From: DATJFQ01 sp035495555
Lineage (GTDB): Bacteria > Acidobacteriota > Vicinamibacteria > Vicinamibacterales > 2-12-FULL-66-21
Assembly (NCBI GenBank): GCA_035495555.1
Contig: DATJFQ010000061.1
Span: 1-20,523 of the forward strand
Reading direction: 5' to 3'
Length of the DNA stretch: 20,523 bases
The notes beneath the pieces were generated by a model. That model had not been told where the DNA came from. It ran no database searches and saw only the letters and a list, made by a program, of their open reading frames with translations. Positions 1-7,415 of the stretch are shown piece after piece; within the stretch, counting starts at the first letter, position 1; every line of letters starts with the position of its first letter. The position numbers and the translations under genes are program-made.

Positions 1-688
1 CGCGATCGCGCGCGGCGGGTTCGAATACCAGGGCCAGAAGTGCTCCGCCGCGAGCCGTGTCTACGTCGCGCAGTCGATCTGGAACGAAGTCCGCGACCGC
101 ACCGTCGCCATGATGGAAGACATCAAGATGGGCGACCCGCGGGATTTCCGCAACTTCATGTCCGCCGTGATCGACAAGAAGTCGTTCACGAAGATCAGCG
201 GCTACCTGGATGACGCGAAGAAGAATGCCAAGATCGTGTCTGGCGGAACGGCCAAGGGCGACGAGGGATACTTCATCGCGCCGACGCTGCTCGTCACCGA
301 AGATCCCGGTTACCGCCTGCTGTGCGAGGAGATTTTCGGACCGGTGGTCACTGCCTACGTGTATCCGGACGACCAGTGGATCGAGACGCTCGACATCGTC
401 GACAAGACGTCGCCGTATGCGCTCACGGGCGCGGTGTTCAGCCGCGATCGGGCTGCGGTGCGCCAGGCGATGAGCGCGTTGCGAAACGCCGCCGGCAACT
501 TTTACGTGAACGACAAGCCGACTGGCGCTGTCGTCGGGCAGCAGCCGTTTGGCGGCGCGCGCGCCTCCGGCACGAACGACAAGGCCGGTTCGAAGCTGAA
601 TCTCGTGCGCTGGGTGAACGCGCGCACGGTGAAGGAGACGCTCTCGCCGCCGCGCGACTACAAGTATCCGTTCATGGCGGAAGAGTAG
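1..688 (+). CDS. pruA: L-glutamate gamma-semialdehyde (1-pyrroline-5-carboxylate) dehydrogenase, 5'-truncated
   Basis: This enzyme oxidises glutamate semialdehyde/P5C to glutamate with NAD+, the second step of proline catabolism, in the cytoplasm. The frame is open from base 2 to a TAG at 686-688, giving 228 visible codons; the N-terminal NAD-binding half lies outside the window. Codons 5-18 read RGGFEYQGQKCSAA, the aldehyde dehydrogenase active-site segment with the catalytic Cys at visible codon 14. Further on are the ALDH C-terminal motifs CEEIFGPV and QQPFGGARASGTNDKAG. The overall wording resembles the monofunctional ALDH4A1-type P5C dehydrogenase rather than the PutA C-terminal domain, and no domain follows it. 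The first internal ATG (110) is not the true start because the catalytic Cys lies upstream of it. It converges with the next gene, leaving 25 nt between the stops. Confidence 0.9.
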   Translation, partial: AIARGGFEYQGQKCSAASRVYVAQSIWNEVRDRTVAMMEDIKMGDPRDFRNFMSAVIDKKSFTKISGYLDDAKKNAKIVSGGTAKGDEGYFIAPTLLVTEDPGYRLLCEEIFGPVVTAYVYPDDQWIETLDIVDKTSPYALTGAVFSRDRAAVRQAMSALRNAAGNFYVNDKPTGAVVGQQPFGGARASGTNDKAGSKLNLVRWVNARTVKETLSPPRDYKYPFMAEE

Positions 689-703
689 GCCCTCCGGGCA
701 ACG

Positions 704-717
704 GGCTTACGGCTTAC
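704..717. repeat. Heptanucleotide tandem repeat, 2 copies of GGCTTAC
   Basis: Two perfect head-to-tail 7-bp units at 704-710 and 711-717 lie between convergent genes. The TAA stop of the minus-strand gene (complement 714-716) is inside the second unit. Two copies alone could be chance. It is listed because three other 7-bp repeats occur at gene edges in this window. Confidence 0.5.
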
Positions 718-1202
718 GGACGGTGGTCCGCGACCCACTTGGAGAGGCGCTCGGCGCCGTCTTTCGCGGCCCTGCTCCAGTACCCGGGTCCAATGCCCTT
801 CAGGTCGACTTCGGCATCCTGCGGCGCGTCCTTTCCGGGCGCGCCGTTCTTGCGTGGTGTGAACTTGGCGTGGAAGCGGATGATCATCTCACCGAGCGGC
901 GTCAGCTTGATCCCGCCGTACCCGCCAGCCCCGGCGTCCCGCTGTTCCCGGTTCGTGACTTCCACCTGAACGTCGGCCAGTTCTGGGGTGTCGACGACGC
1001 GAAGCCCCTTCCTGTGCGCGATCGCCTGCCGCAGTTCGCGCGCCGCATCCTCGAGGCCGCTTGCTTCGTTACCGGAAGCACTTGCGGCCCGGCTGCTCGT
1101 CACGTAAACCCCTATAGCCGGCGGCTTCGCGAGCAGACCGACCGGCGTTGTCAGGATCGCAACCAGGAAGACACTGAGCACCGAGCACCCAGCACCGAGC
1201 AC
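714..1202 (-). CDS. Small secreted protein of unknown function
   Basis: A predicted protein of about 162 residues. The N-terminus is a hydrophobic signal-peptide-like stretch (LSVFLVAILTTPVGLLA) followed by a soluble, Gly/Lys-rich domain, so export is likely. I do not recognise the family. The pattern of a small alpha/beta region (LEDAARELRQAIAHRKGLRVVDTP, then a QVEVTNRE-type beta strand) could be a periplasmic domain, but this is only a guess. It starts 17 nt after the CBS-protein stop, so the two genes are probably co-transcribed. The start is uncertain: GTG codons at 1202 and 1181 are both in frame and both lie inside a 7-bp tandem repeat, and no convincing Shine-Dalgarno is visible. The overlapping plus-strand frame lacks recognisable features and is taken as a shadow. 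Confidence 0.65.
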   Translation of the reverse strand: MLGAGCSVLSVFLVAILTTPVGLLAKPPAIGVYVTSSRAASASGNEASGLEDAARELRQAIAHRKGLRVVDTPELADVQVEVTNREQRDAGAGGYGGIKLTPLGEMIIRFHAKFTPRKNGAPGKDAPQDAEVDLKGIGPGYWSRAAKDGAERLSKWVADHRP

Positions 1203-1203
1203 C
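1176..1203. repeat. Heptanucleotide tandem repeat, 4 units of GAGCACC
   Basis: Four contiguous 7-bp units (1176-1182, 1183-1189, 1190-1196, 1197-1203), identical except that the third begins with C instead of G. On the minus strand each unit contains a GTG. The array spans the candidate start codons (1202, 1181) of the secreted-protein gene, so a change of one unit would shift the reading frame at its N-terminus. Confidence 0.85.
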
Positions 1204-1219
1204 GCCCGAGCGTCTGATT

Positions 1220-1648
1220 TCAGCGCGAGGGCGCCGATACGTCCCGTACCAGTTCTCCCGCCTCGCGGCTCGATCGCTGCCGCGCGATGTCGGCCTGCGA
1301 GATGATTCCCGACAGTTCGCCGTTCTGATTCACGACGGGTACCCGTCGGATCTGATGCTTTTCCATCACCGACTGCACGTCATCGGCACCGCTTGTATCG
1401 GCTACCGTGACCGCCGGGGTCGTCATCACCGCTTCCGCCTTCAAATCCAGCGGATTACGGTCTTCCGCAACTGCGCGGCAGACGATGTCACGGTCGGTGA
1501 CCACGCCCACGACGCGCTTACGCGCGTTCGATTCGACGATGGGAATCTGGCCGCAGTCGCGCTGCACCATGAGCCGGGCGACGTCGGCCACCGGCGTATC
1601 GCGCGTGCAGCAGGCCGGGTCGGGCGTCATCAGATCTTTTGCGGTCAT
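1220..1648 (-). CDS. Two-CBS-domain protein
   Basis: A stand-alone pair of CBS domains (142 aa), the size usual for single-Bateman-module proteins. CBS1 covers about residues 5-62 (MTPDPACC start, GVVTDRDI at 48-55) and CBS2 about 72-128 (VMTTPAVTV, GIISQADI at 114-121). The TDRD motif and the equivalent SQAD position are where adenine nucleotides usually contact such modules. It is cytoplasmic; the family typically senses AMP/ATP or SAM-type ligands and modulates a partner, but no partner enzyme is fused here. The ATG at 1648 is preceded by a strong Shine-Dalgarno (GGAGGAG, complement 1654-1660) with 5-nt spacing, which fixes the start. The secreted-protein gene follows after 17 nt. Confidence 0.93.
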   Translation of the reverse strand: MTAKDLMTPDPACCTRDTPVADVARLMVQRDCGQIPIVESNARKRVVGVVTDRDIVCRAVAEDRNPLDLKAEAVMTTPAVTVADTSGADDVQSVMEKHQIRRVPVVNQNGELSGIISQADIARQRSSREAGELVRDVSAPSR

Positions 1649-1852
1649 TCAAACTCCTCCAGTCTTAGCCCGGGGGGGCTTCGCCCCGCCGGACCCCCCT
1701 ACCCGCGCGCTCGCGGGGCCCCCTTGCCCCGCTCCGCGCGCGCCTCGCTCGCGATGCTCGCTCGGGTTGCTGAAAGCACATTCCCGTGCAACGGATGTGC
1801 CGGCGCTGGGGCCCATCGCTTCGAGCCGTCGAATCGTAAGGGCGCTGTTCGG
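1649..1852. other. GC-rich intergenic region with hairpins between the cytochrome-catalase and CBS genes
   Basis: This 204-bp gap contains a run of seven G (1672-1678) that can fold back on C-tracts: 1675-1679 with 1683-1687 around a TTC loop, or with 1694-1699. A second imperfect hairpin spans 1705-1741, with GCGCGC and GCGGGG on the left, CCCCGC and GCGCGC on the right, a 2/3-nt internal bulge and an 8-nt loop. No U-tract follows on either strand, so it is not a textbook intrinsic terminator. It may end the large minus operon or be a dispersed palindromic repeat. No ORF with coding character was seen. Confidence 0.5.
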
Positions 1853-4800
1853 CTATACCGCGGCGGCGCGTGACGCGGCGCTCAGCCGCGCGTCGCGGCT
1901 GGCGGACTCGCCGAACTGCCGCGCGCGGTTGATGCCGCCAACCGGCTTGCAGTCCCGCGCGGAGTTGCTCGATACGTCAATCCAGAGCGCGGCTGCGACA
2001 TCCGGCGGCAGGACGGAGCTGGCGGCCAGCGTCAGCCGTCCGACGATGTGGAACGGTGCCTGCGATTCCTTCCAGCGCACGCTCGCGTTCTCGATCCAGA
2101 ACGTCGGCGCGCGCCGGCGGCCCCAGTACGTCATGTGATCCGCTTCGAGGAGTTGCAGGCCGAAGTCGAAGCAGCTCATCTGACCATCCTGCATCACGTG
2201 CCGAATGAGTTCATCCTGCAGGCAGTTCGGTCCGCTGGCGAGCGGCATCGACGCGTTCCCCGCACACGAGAACGCGCCGTACTTCACGACGTCCGCCGGC
2301 CCGTGATGGTAAGGCACCGTGCTCCAGTACGAATCCTGTTGATAAGGCACGCGTGGACGACGGCTCTGCGGCGCCGCCAGAACCGCCGTGCGGATGAACG
2401 ACAGCTTGTCTTTCATCCGCAGCCTGAAGAATCCTCGCGCCACGCTCGGCGCCGACACCACGGTCGTGGTCACCGCGAACGCGTGCGGATCGTTGATCGG
2501 AAACGTTCTCGCGTTGTTCATCGAGAAGTCCTGCCGCATCGCGAGCGGACCGAGAGTGCCGGGCGGAACGTCCACCGAAAACGAACACGCGCGTACGTCT
2601 TTGTTCGGATCGGGAAAAATCTGCGAACTGGCGTTGGCGAACCGGATGATGGCGGGATAGATCCCGGGCTTTGCGAAAATCCCGTGCGCGAGCCGTGCCG
2701 CCAGCGCTCGATCCGGCACCGCGTCGAAGACGTCGAAGACCTCGAACTGCCCGTGCAGGCACGTGCCCTTCGCGTGGGTGCCGCGGGCGAGCGCGCGGTG
2801 TTGCTCGGCGGCGTACTTCTGCTGAATCGAGAGGATGCCTTTCGTCAGTGTGGCGATGTCTGCGGCCTCCGTCGCGCGGGCCTCTTCACCATGCGGCATG
2901 AGACCTCTGATCAGGTAGTACGCAGTCGCCCCGGCGATCCCGAGCAGCAATAGCAGGACGAGCTTCGTGCGCGCCGAGAGGGGCGGCAGCGTGACCGGCC
3001 GCGGGGCGTACGCGTTCGTGCCATCGGCGGGCAGTCCCTGGATGGACGCTGCACGATAGCCGGGTTCCGGCGCCATGCCGATCTGCGCCTCGGAGGTGAA
3101 CGTCTTGAGGAACTCGATGATGTCGTATCGCGCCGTGTCGTCCAGCGGATAGAAGCTCCATTCGTGCCCCGTGTTCCAGTTGCCGGGCATCCGCGTATCG
3201 AACGTGAACGTCGACTGGTCCGGCGCGAGCGTGTACTTCGACGGGTCCGTCTGAATCCCCAGCTTGACCGTATCGTATTCGCGCGTGCCCATCGGGAACG
3301 TGACCGGACGCTGCGCGGCCGGCGACAGCAGGTCGTAGATTGTCGGGACGGATCCGTTGTGCAGGAATGGCCCGGTCGCCCAGATGCCGACCAGCGACTT
3401 GGCGCGATACACCTTCCGGCCCGTCGTATCCGCGAACTTTGCCGAATCGAGGAGCGGGGCTCTGAATGCCGGCGCCCACCGCTCGCCGCTGCGGACGCCG
3501 CGATTCTCGAGCGCGGCGATCGTCGCGTCGTCGTAGCCCAGATCCTGGTACGCGCGGTTCTTAATCTTCCTGATTAGATCCGCTGCGGCATAGGGAAAGG
3601 GACTGATTGAACCGTCGGGCAACGCGACGGGCAGCTCGAAGTTGAGGGCCGCGAGCGGATCGGTGCCCGTCTGCTGCAACGAGAAGAGCTGATAGGTCCG
3701 CATCACGCCGTCGGTGTCGTACCGTTCGTGACACGGCGCGCAGTGCTGGACGAACAGCGTCTTTCCCCGTGCTGCCTTTGCTTCGTCGATGGCGGGAAAC
3801 GAGGCGGGCCAGGACGGCGCCGTGGTCTTGTAGCCGTACTGCTCGAGCCGATGCAGGTTGGGGATGTTGACGGTGCTCCTGAACGTCTTCGGATCGAAGA
3901 GCGCGCCGACGCCGAGCGCCTGGCCGATGTTGCGCTCCATCACCGAATCCGTATTCGCGCCCCATTGCAGCCACCCGGTGTATTCCATGCCCCAGATGTG
4001 CGGAAAGCTGACCGGCGAATTGGCGGGCATCGAGTTCGCCGTCGTGGCGCCGAAGAGTTCGTCACGGCCAATCCCGAACGCGTCAAGGCGGCCGTAGCCT
4101 TCTTTGGTGCTCACGTTCAACCAATGCTGCAGCGACGCGACGCCTTTGAGCGCGCGCAGCCGCGCCTGGAGCATGTCGCGGTTTTCGGTGAGCAGGGAAA
4201 CGACGCGCCGCAGCTTGCCTTCGTCTTCCGCGACGATGCCCGCTTCCCGTCCTCGCGCCCGGCGCTCGGCGCGGACCTGACGTACGCGGCGCCAGAAGCG
4301 CATCAGCCGGCGCGGCGATGTCAGCGTCGCCTGCGTCTCGGTCGCGAGATCTTCGAGAAACCGGTTGATCAGCGCCATGTTGCCAAGTCCGTCGATCCGC
4401 ACGGCGTGGCCCTGATACTGCACCTGTCCCACATGGCACGCCGCGCAGTTCAGGCCGATCATGTCGATGCCCGACGCTTTGGACTTTCCAAGGGAGACGC
4501 CGACGGGGAGGCCGTCAGGATTGCGATCACTCTTCGAATCCGAGAGCAGCCCGTATCGTTCGATGTTGTCCAGGAAGGGACGCACTTCGATGGTGCCGTC
4601 CGGCGCCGTCGTCTCGACCTCGAGGGCGAGCAGCCAGTCGACCGGATACAGTTCGCCTCCTTCGGAGAGGTGATAGAAACCCGCGCGATCCGCTGCCGTG
4701 AGGCCGTTGCTGCCTTCGGGCACCGGCGGGGGAGGCAGCGCCGGCGCTGGCTTCGGCGCAGGCTGACCGACGCCGGAAGACTGGAGCAGCCACCCTCCGG

Positions 4801-4858
4801 CAAGCCCTCCCGCGAAAATCGTGATCCCCAGAACGATCGTGCGGGTCGTCATACGCAT
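1853..4858 (-). CDS. RoxA-like di-heme cytochrome c fused to a catalase/allene-oxide-synthase-like domain
   Basis: A 1001-aa fusion. Residues 1-30 are an export signal/anchor, followed by a Pro-rich linker. Residues 50-595 form a di-heme c domain with CAACH (138-142) and CAPCH (373-377). The phrases FPHIWGMEYTGWLQWGAN (285-302) and HNGSVPTIYDLLSP (500-513) resemble RoxA/RoxB rubber oxygenases, which cleave C=C bonds by dioxygen insertion; a peroxidase role is the alternative. A transmembrane helix lies at 631-651. Residues 660-1001 form a catalase-superfamily domain with a distal Thr694-His695 (GTHAKG), an Asn pair at 781-782, YWSTVPYHHG (844-853) and INRAR (976-980). The Tyr expected about four residues past the last Arg of that motif (the heme proximal ligand) is not there. 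The start at 4858 (GAGGGAG upstream) overlaps the patatin stop; ATG 4852, overlapping as ATGA, is the alternative. The frame is unbroken across the junction. Confidence 0.82.
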   Translation of the reverse strand: MRMTTRTIVLGITIFAGGLAGGWLLQSSGVGQPAPKPAPALPPPPVPEGSNGLTAADRAGFYHLSEGGELYPVDWLLALEVETTAPDGTIEVRPFLDNIERYGLLSDSKSDRNPDGLPVGVSLGKSKASGIDMIGLNCAACHVGQVQYQGHAVRIDGLGNMALINRFLEDLATETQATLTSPRRLMRFWRRVRQVRAERRARGREAGIVAEDEGKLRRVVSLLTENRDMLQARLRALKGVASLQHWLNVSTKEGYGRLDAFGIGRDELFGATTANSMPANSPVSFPHIWGMEYTGWLQWGANTDSVMERNIGQALGVGALFDPKTFRSTVNIPNLHRLEQYGYKTTAPSWPASFPAIDEAKAARGKTLFVQHCAPCHERYDTDGVMRTYQLFSLQQTGTDPLAALNFELPVALPDGSISPFPYAAADLIRKIKNRAYQDLGYDDATIAALENRGVRSGERWAPAFRAPLLDSAKFADTTGRKVYRAKSLVGIWATGPFLHNGSVPTIYDLLSPAAQRPVTFPMGTREYDTVKLGIQTDPSKYTLAPDQSTFTFDTRMPGNWNTGHEWSFYPLDDTARYDIIEFLKTFTSEAQIGMAPEPGYRAASIQGLPADGTNAYAPRPVTLPPLSARTKLVLLLLLGIAGATAYYLIRGLMPHGEEARATEAADIATLTKGILSIQQKYAAEQHRALARGTHAKGTCLHGQFEVFDVFDAVPDRALAARLAHGIFAKPGIYPAIIRFANASSQIFPDPNKDVRACSFSVDVPPGTLGPLAMRQDFSMNNARTFPINDPHAFAVTTTVVSAPSVARGFFRLRMKDKLSFIRTAVLAAPQSRRPRVPYQQDSYWSTVPYHHGPADVVKYGAFSCAGNASMPLASGPNCLQDELIRHVMQDGQMSCFDFGLQLLEADHMTYWGRRRAPTFWIENASVRWKESQAPFHIVGRLTLAASSVLPPDVAAALWIDVSSNSARDCKPVGGINRARQFGESASRDARLSAASRAAAV

Positions 4859-7410
4859 ACCGCTCCCTCGCGCAGCGTGACGCAGAGGTCCTTGACGGAC
4901 GCCGTAGGCCGATGCAGGCAGATCGAGTACACCGTGTGCAGTCCGAGCATGCGATAGCTCTCGAACTGCGCCGTGTCGAACCATTGATTCATCGTCGATT
5001 CCTGGGGAAACGCAGGGTGCGATCGCGCGTAGTTGACGACGTCGATCGGCTCGTTGCCCGTCAGCGCCGGCTTGAGATACAGCAGGATGCCGTCCTCGGC
5101 GAGGGGATCGATCGCCGTGTAGCGAATCGTGCCGACCGCCCAGTTGGACGCGCTCTTCCCGGAGGCCATATCCACCCCGTTCGGAAATTCGATCGGAATG
5201 CCGAAGTCGATCCGCACGCGGCGAATCGCGTTGGCCAGATCGTCGAAGCAGTAAGCGGCGTCGCAGCCCGCGTCGCTCACGATCACGTAGCGGCAGCGGC
5301 GCGCCACGATTTCGTACAGGGCGAGGTTCTCGAAGTGGCCGCCGTCCGAGAGGTACACGTAGCGGCTCTTGTCCGTCGTGCGCCCGAGCAGTTCGTTGAC
5401 CAGGTTCGTCAAGCCGAACGCCGGGGCCCGGAGTTTCCAGGTGTCCTCCCCCGGGCGGCCTGGATTTCCGAGCCACACGCCGAGGCGCGCGTTCAGGATC
5501 GCGAGCAGGAACGTCAACGCCGGCGACGAGGCAGCGCCCATGTTCGGACTGACGGCCGCGCCGGACGTCGTGATCGCCTGCCCAAGCGTGAGGCCGCCGG
5601 CGTACGCGGACGACGGGCGGTAGCGCGTGTCGCGCGACCCGGCGTGCAGCGCGGTCATCGTGAACGACGCCGCCTTGGTCTCGTCGACGGTGATGCTGCG
5701 CTCGCCGACGAGATCCATCGTCGCGTTGACGATCTGCAGCGGACGTCCCGCGGCGGCCAGCGCGTCGATGCGGAGTTCGTCGCCCGCATCGAAGCCGGTG
5801 AAGTGACTCGGCGATCGTTCTTCAGGGAGGCGCGAGGCGCCGAGGAATGTGCGCACGAGCCGCGAGCGATACATATCGTGCAGGGAGAATTGCGTGGAGG
5901 AGACGAGCCGTCCGAGGATTGCCGCCGTGAGGACCAGCAGCAGGAGCGCGACGACGTCCTCCGGCAGGGATGCCCCGACGGGGTGGGGCATCTCGTGGAA
6001 AAGATCGAGACGGTGGATGGCTTCGAGCAGCACGCGGTCGCCATCGGAGACCAGCACCACGAGCAGCACGACCGAGAGCGGGGCGACGAGCGCGAGTGCC
6101 GCGGAGTGGAGCTTCCTCCACGTGCCTCCCTCGACCGAGCGGCGTGCGCTCAGCCAGTACGCGCTTGCGCCTGAGAGCGCGGTCAACACGCTCGCGCTGG
6201 CGCGCTCGCCTCCATACGAGATGGACAGGTCCTTCACGAGGTGGTCCAGCCACACCGGCGCGAGAATCGACACGGTTCCGGCCACGAGCCAGACCGCCGC
6301 GGCAATCAGGATCCAGGCGCCCGCCCGCGCCCACCACTCGCGGTCTTCATCGCTCATGTCGCGGCTCGCGAGGCCGACGAAGACCGTGAACTGCAGGAAG
6401 AGCAGCGCGAGCGCGATGGGGAGATCGAAAACGGCGAAGTGCGCGGGGTGCGCGTACGCCTCGTGCGCGAGAAACCCGTGCACCGCCGACGCGAGCAGGC
6501 GTCCAAGCGCCGCGGCCGCCGCCGCGGCCAGCCAGGTCCAGGGACGCCAGAACCGGCCGCCGAGCGCTCCGCCAAGCACCCACGGGAGGACCATGCCGAT
6601 CGACGAGACCGCGATTTCGTTGGCGAGCGAGTTCGGCAGGTGGAACCAGCCGGCCCAGTAGCGATGGATAGAGAAGAGAACTTCGACGAGCAGAATGGGG
6701 ATCAGGAACCACGCCAAAAAGGCGCGCGTGCCGAGCGCGCGGTTGCCAAGGCTCGGGAGCTCGTGCGCGGCGTACGTGCTGGCAACGCTCACGCCGATGA
6801 GGATGGGAATCCAATCGAGCTGATACCAGCCGATGAGCGCAAGGTTCGAGACGAGAGCCGGCTGCGACGGCAGGCCGAGGACGCCGAAGTACAGCCGCGG
6901 AATCATCACGCCGGCCGCGATCGTCGGAATCAGCAGGAGCCAGGTGACGAGCAGATTGCGGAGGATCGTGCCGCCGAGGGTCCACGTGTCCGCGCCGAGC
7001 CAACCGGTGCGCGGGTCGAGGAACTTGATGAGCTCCCGGAGTCGCGCGACCGCCGGCGGCTCGGTGCCGCTGGTCAGTTGATCGCATGGCTCCGGCTCTG
7101 CGCGCTGCCGGGCCCGCAGGCGCCACGCGGAGAACCAGCCGCCGATGTACCCGCCACCCGAGACCGTCGACAGGTAATCGACGGTCCCGAGGATGCCCGC
7201 TTCGGCGAATCCTTGCAGCACCCCCAGGTTGAAGCTCGCACTGCGAACGCCGCCGCCGGAAAAGCAGAGGGCCGCGTGCTGCGCGTCGGCGTGTGCGCGG
7301 AGCGCGTCAGCAGGCGCGGGCGGCTGTTCCGCGGGATGCAGCAGACGGAATTCCTCGGCCAGCACCTGTTCGAACGAGAGCGGCGCGGGAGAGTCGAGGT
7401 CGCGTGACAT
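4849..7410 (-). CDS. Patatin-like phospholipase with multiple transmembrane helices
   Basis: A predicted 853-aa membrane-bound lipid acyl hydrolase. The oxyanion-hole glycines are in FSGGGVRS (50-57). The nucleophile is Ser84 in STVSGGGYIGG (81-91), which is the cPLA2-like variant of the GxSxG elbow. The dyad Asp is D689 in YLSDGGHFEN (686-695). Between the two catalytic parts are about nine or ten hydrophobic segments (about 149-170, 186-210, 229-249, 264-285, 292-313, 327-348, 364-386, 434-456, 484-506). The catalytic domain is therefore split by a large integral-membrane insert, which suggests action on membrane lipids. The ATG at 7410 lies 5 nt past the kinase stop. The 3' end overlaps the start of the cytochrome-catalase gene, which implies translational coupling. 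An upstream extension to 7485 would run into the kinase gene and is not used. Confidence 0.87.
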   Translation of the reverse strand: MSRDLDSPAPLSFEQVLAEEFRLLHPAEQPPAPADALRAHADAQHAALCFSGGGVRSASFNLGVLQGFAEAGILGTVDYLSTVSGGGYIGGWFSAWRLRARQRAEPEPCDQLTSGTEPPAVARLRELIKFLDPRTGWLGADTWTLGGTILRNLLVTWLLLIPTIAAGVMIPRLYFGVLGLPSQPALVSNLALIGWYQLDWIPILIGVSVASTYAAHELPSLGNRALGTRAFLAWFLIPILLVEVLFSIHRYWAGWFHLPNSLANEIAVSSIGMVLPWVLGGALGGRFWRPWTWLAAAAAAALGRLLASAVHGFLAHEAYAHPAHFAVFDLPIALALLFLQFTVFVGLASRDMSDEDREWWARAGAWILIAAAVWLVAGTVSILAPVWLDHLVKDLSISYGGERASASVLTALSGASAYWLSARRSVEGGTWRKLHSAALALVAPLSVVLLVVLVSDGDRVLLEAIHRLDLFHEMPHPVGASLPEDVVALLLLVLTAAILGRLVSSTQFSLHDMYRSRLVRTFLGASRLPEERSPSHFTGFDAGDELRIDALAAAGRPLQIVNATMDLVGERSITVDETKAASFTMTALHAGSRDTRYRPSSAYAGGLTLGQAITTSGAAVSPNMGAASSPALTFLLAILNARLGVWLGNPGRPGEDTWKLRAPAFGLTNLVNELLGRTTDKSRYVYLSDGGHFENLALYEIVARRCRYVIVSDAGCDAAYCFDDLANAIRRVRIDFGIPIEFPNGVDMASGKSASNWAVGTIRYTAIDPLAEDGILLYLKPALTGNEPIDVVNYARSHPAFPQESTMNQWFDTAQFESYRMLGLHTVYSICLHRPTASVKDLCVTLREGAVCV

Positions 7411-7415
7411 GCGGG

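Noticed and set aside
723..1217. Plus-strand frame opposite the secreted-protein gene
   Set aside because: It has no signal or motif. The minus frame has a signal-peptide-like N-terminus and lies behind the CBS gene. Confidence is moderate only.
4859..5476. N-terminal extension of the cytochrome-catalase frame
   Set aside because: It overlaps the catalytic end of the patatin gene in another frame and is Arg/Pro-rich. The export signal starts at 4858, which marks the true N-terminus.
4912..7407. Plus-strand frames (4912-6174, 6241-7407) opposite the patatin gene
   Set aside because: They are Arg-rich antisense shadows of a gene with intact catalytic motifs and membrane helices.
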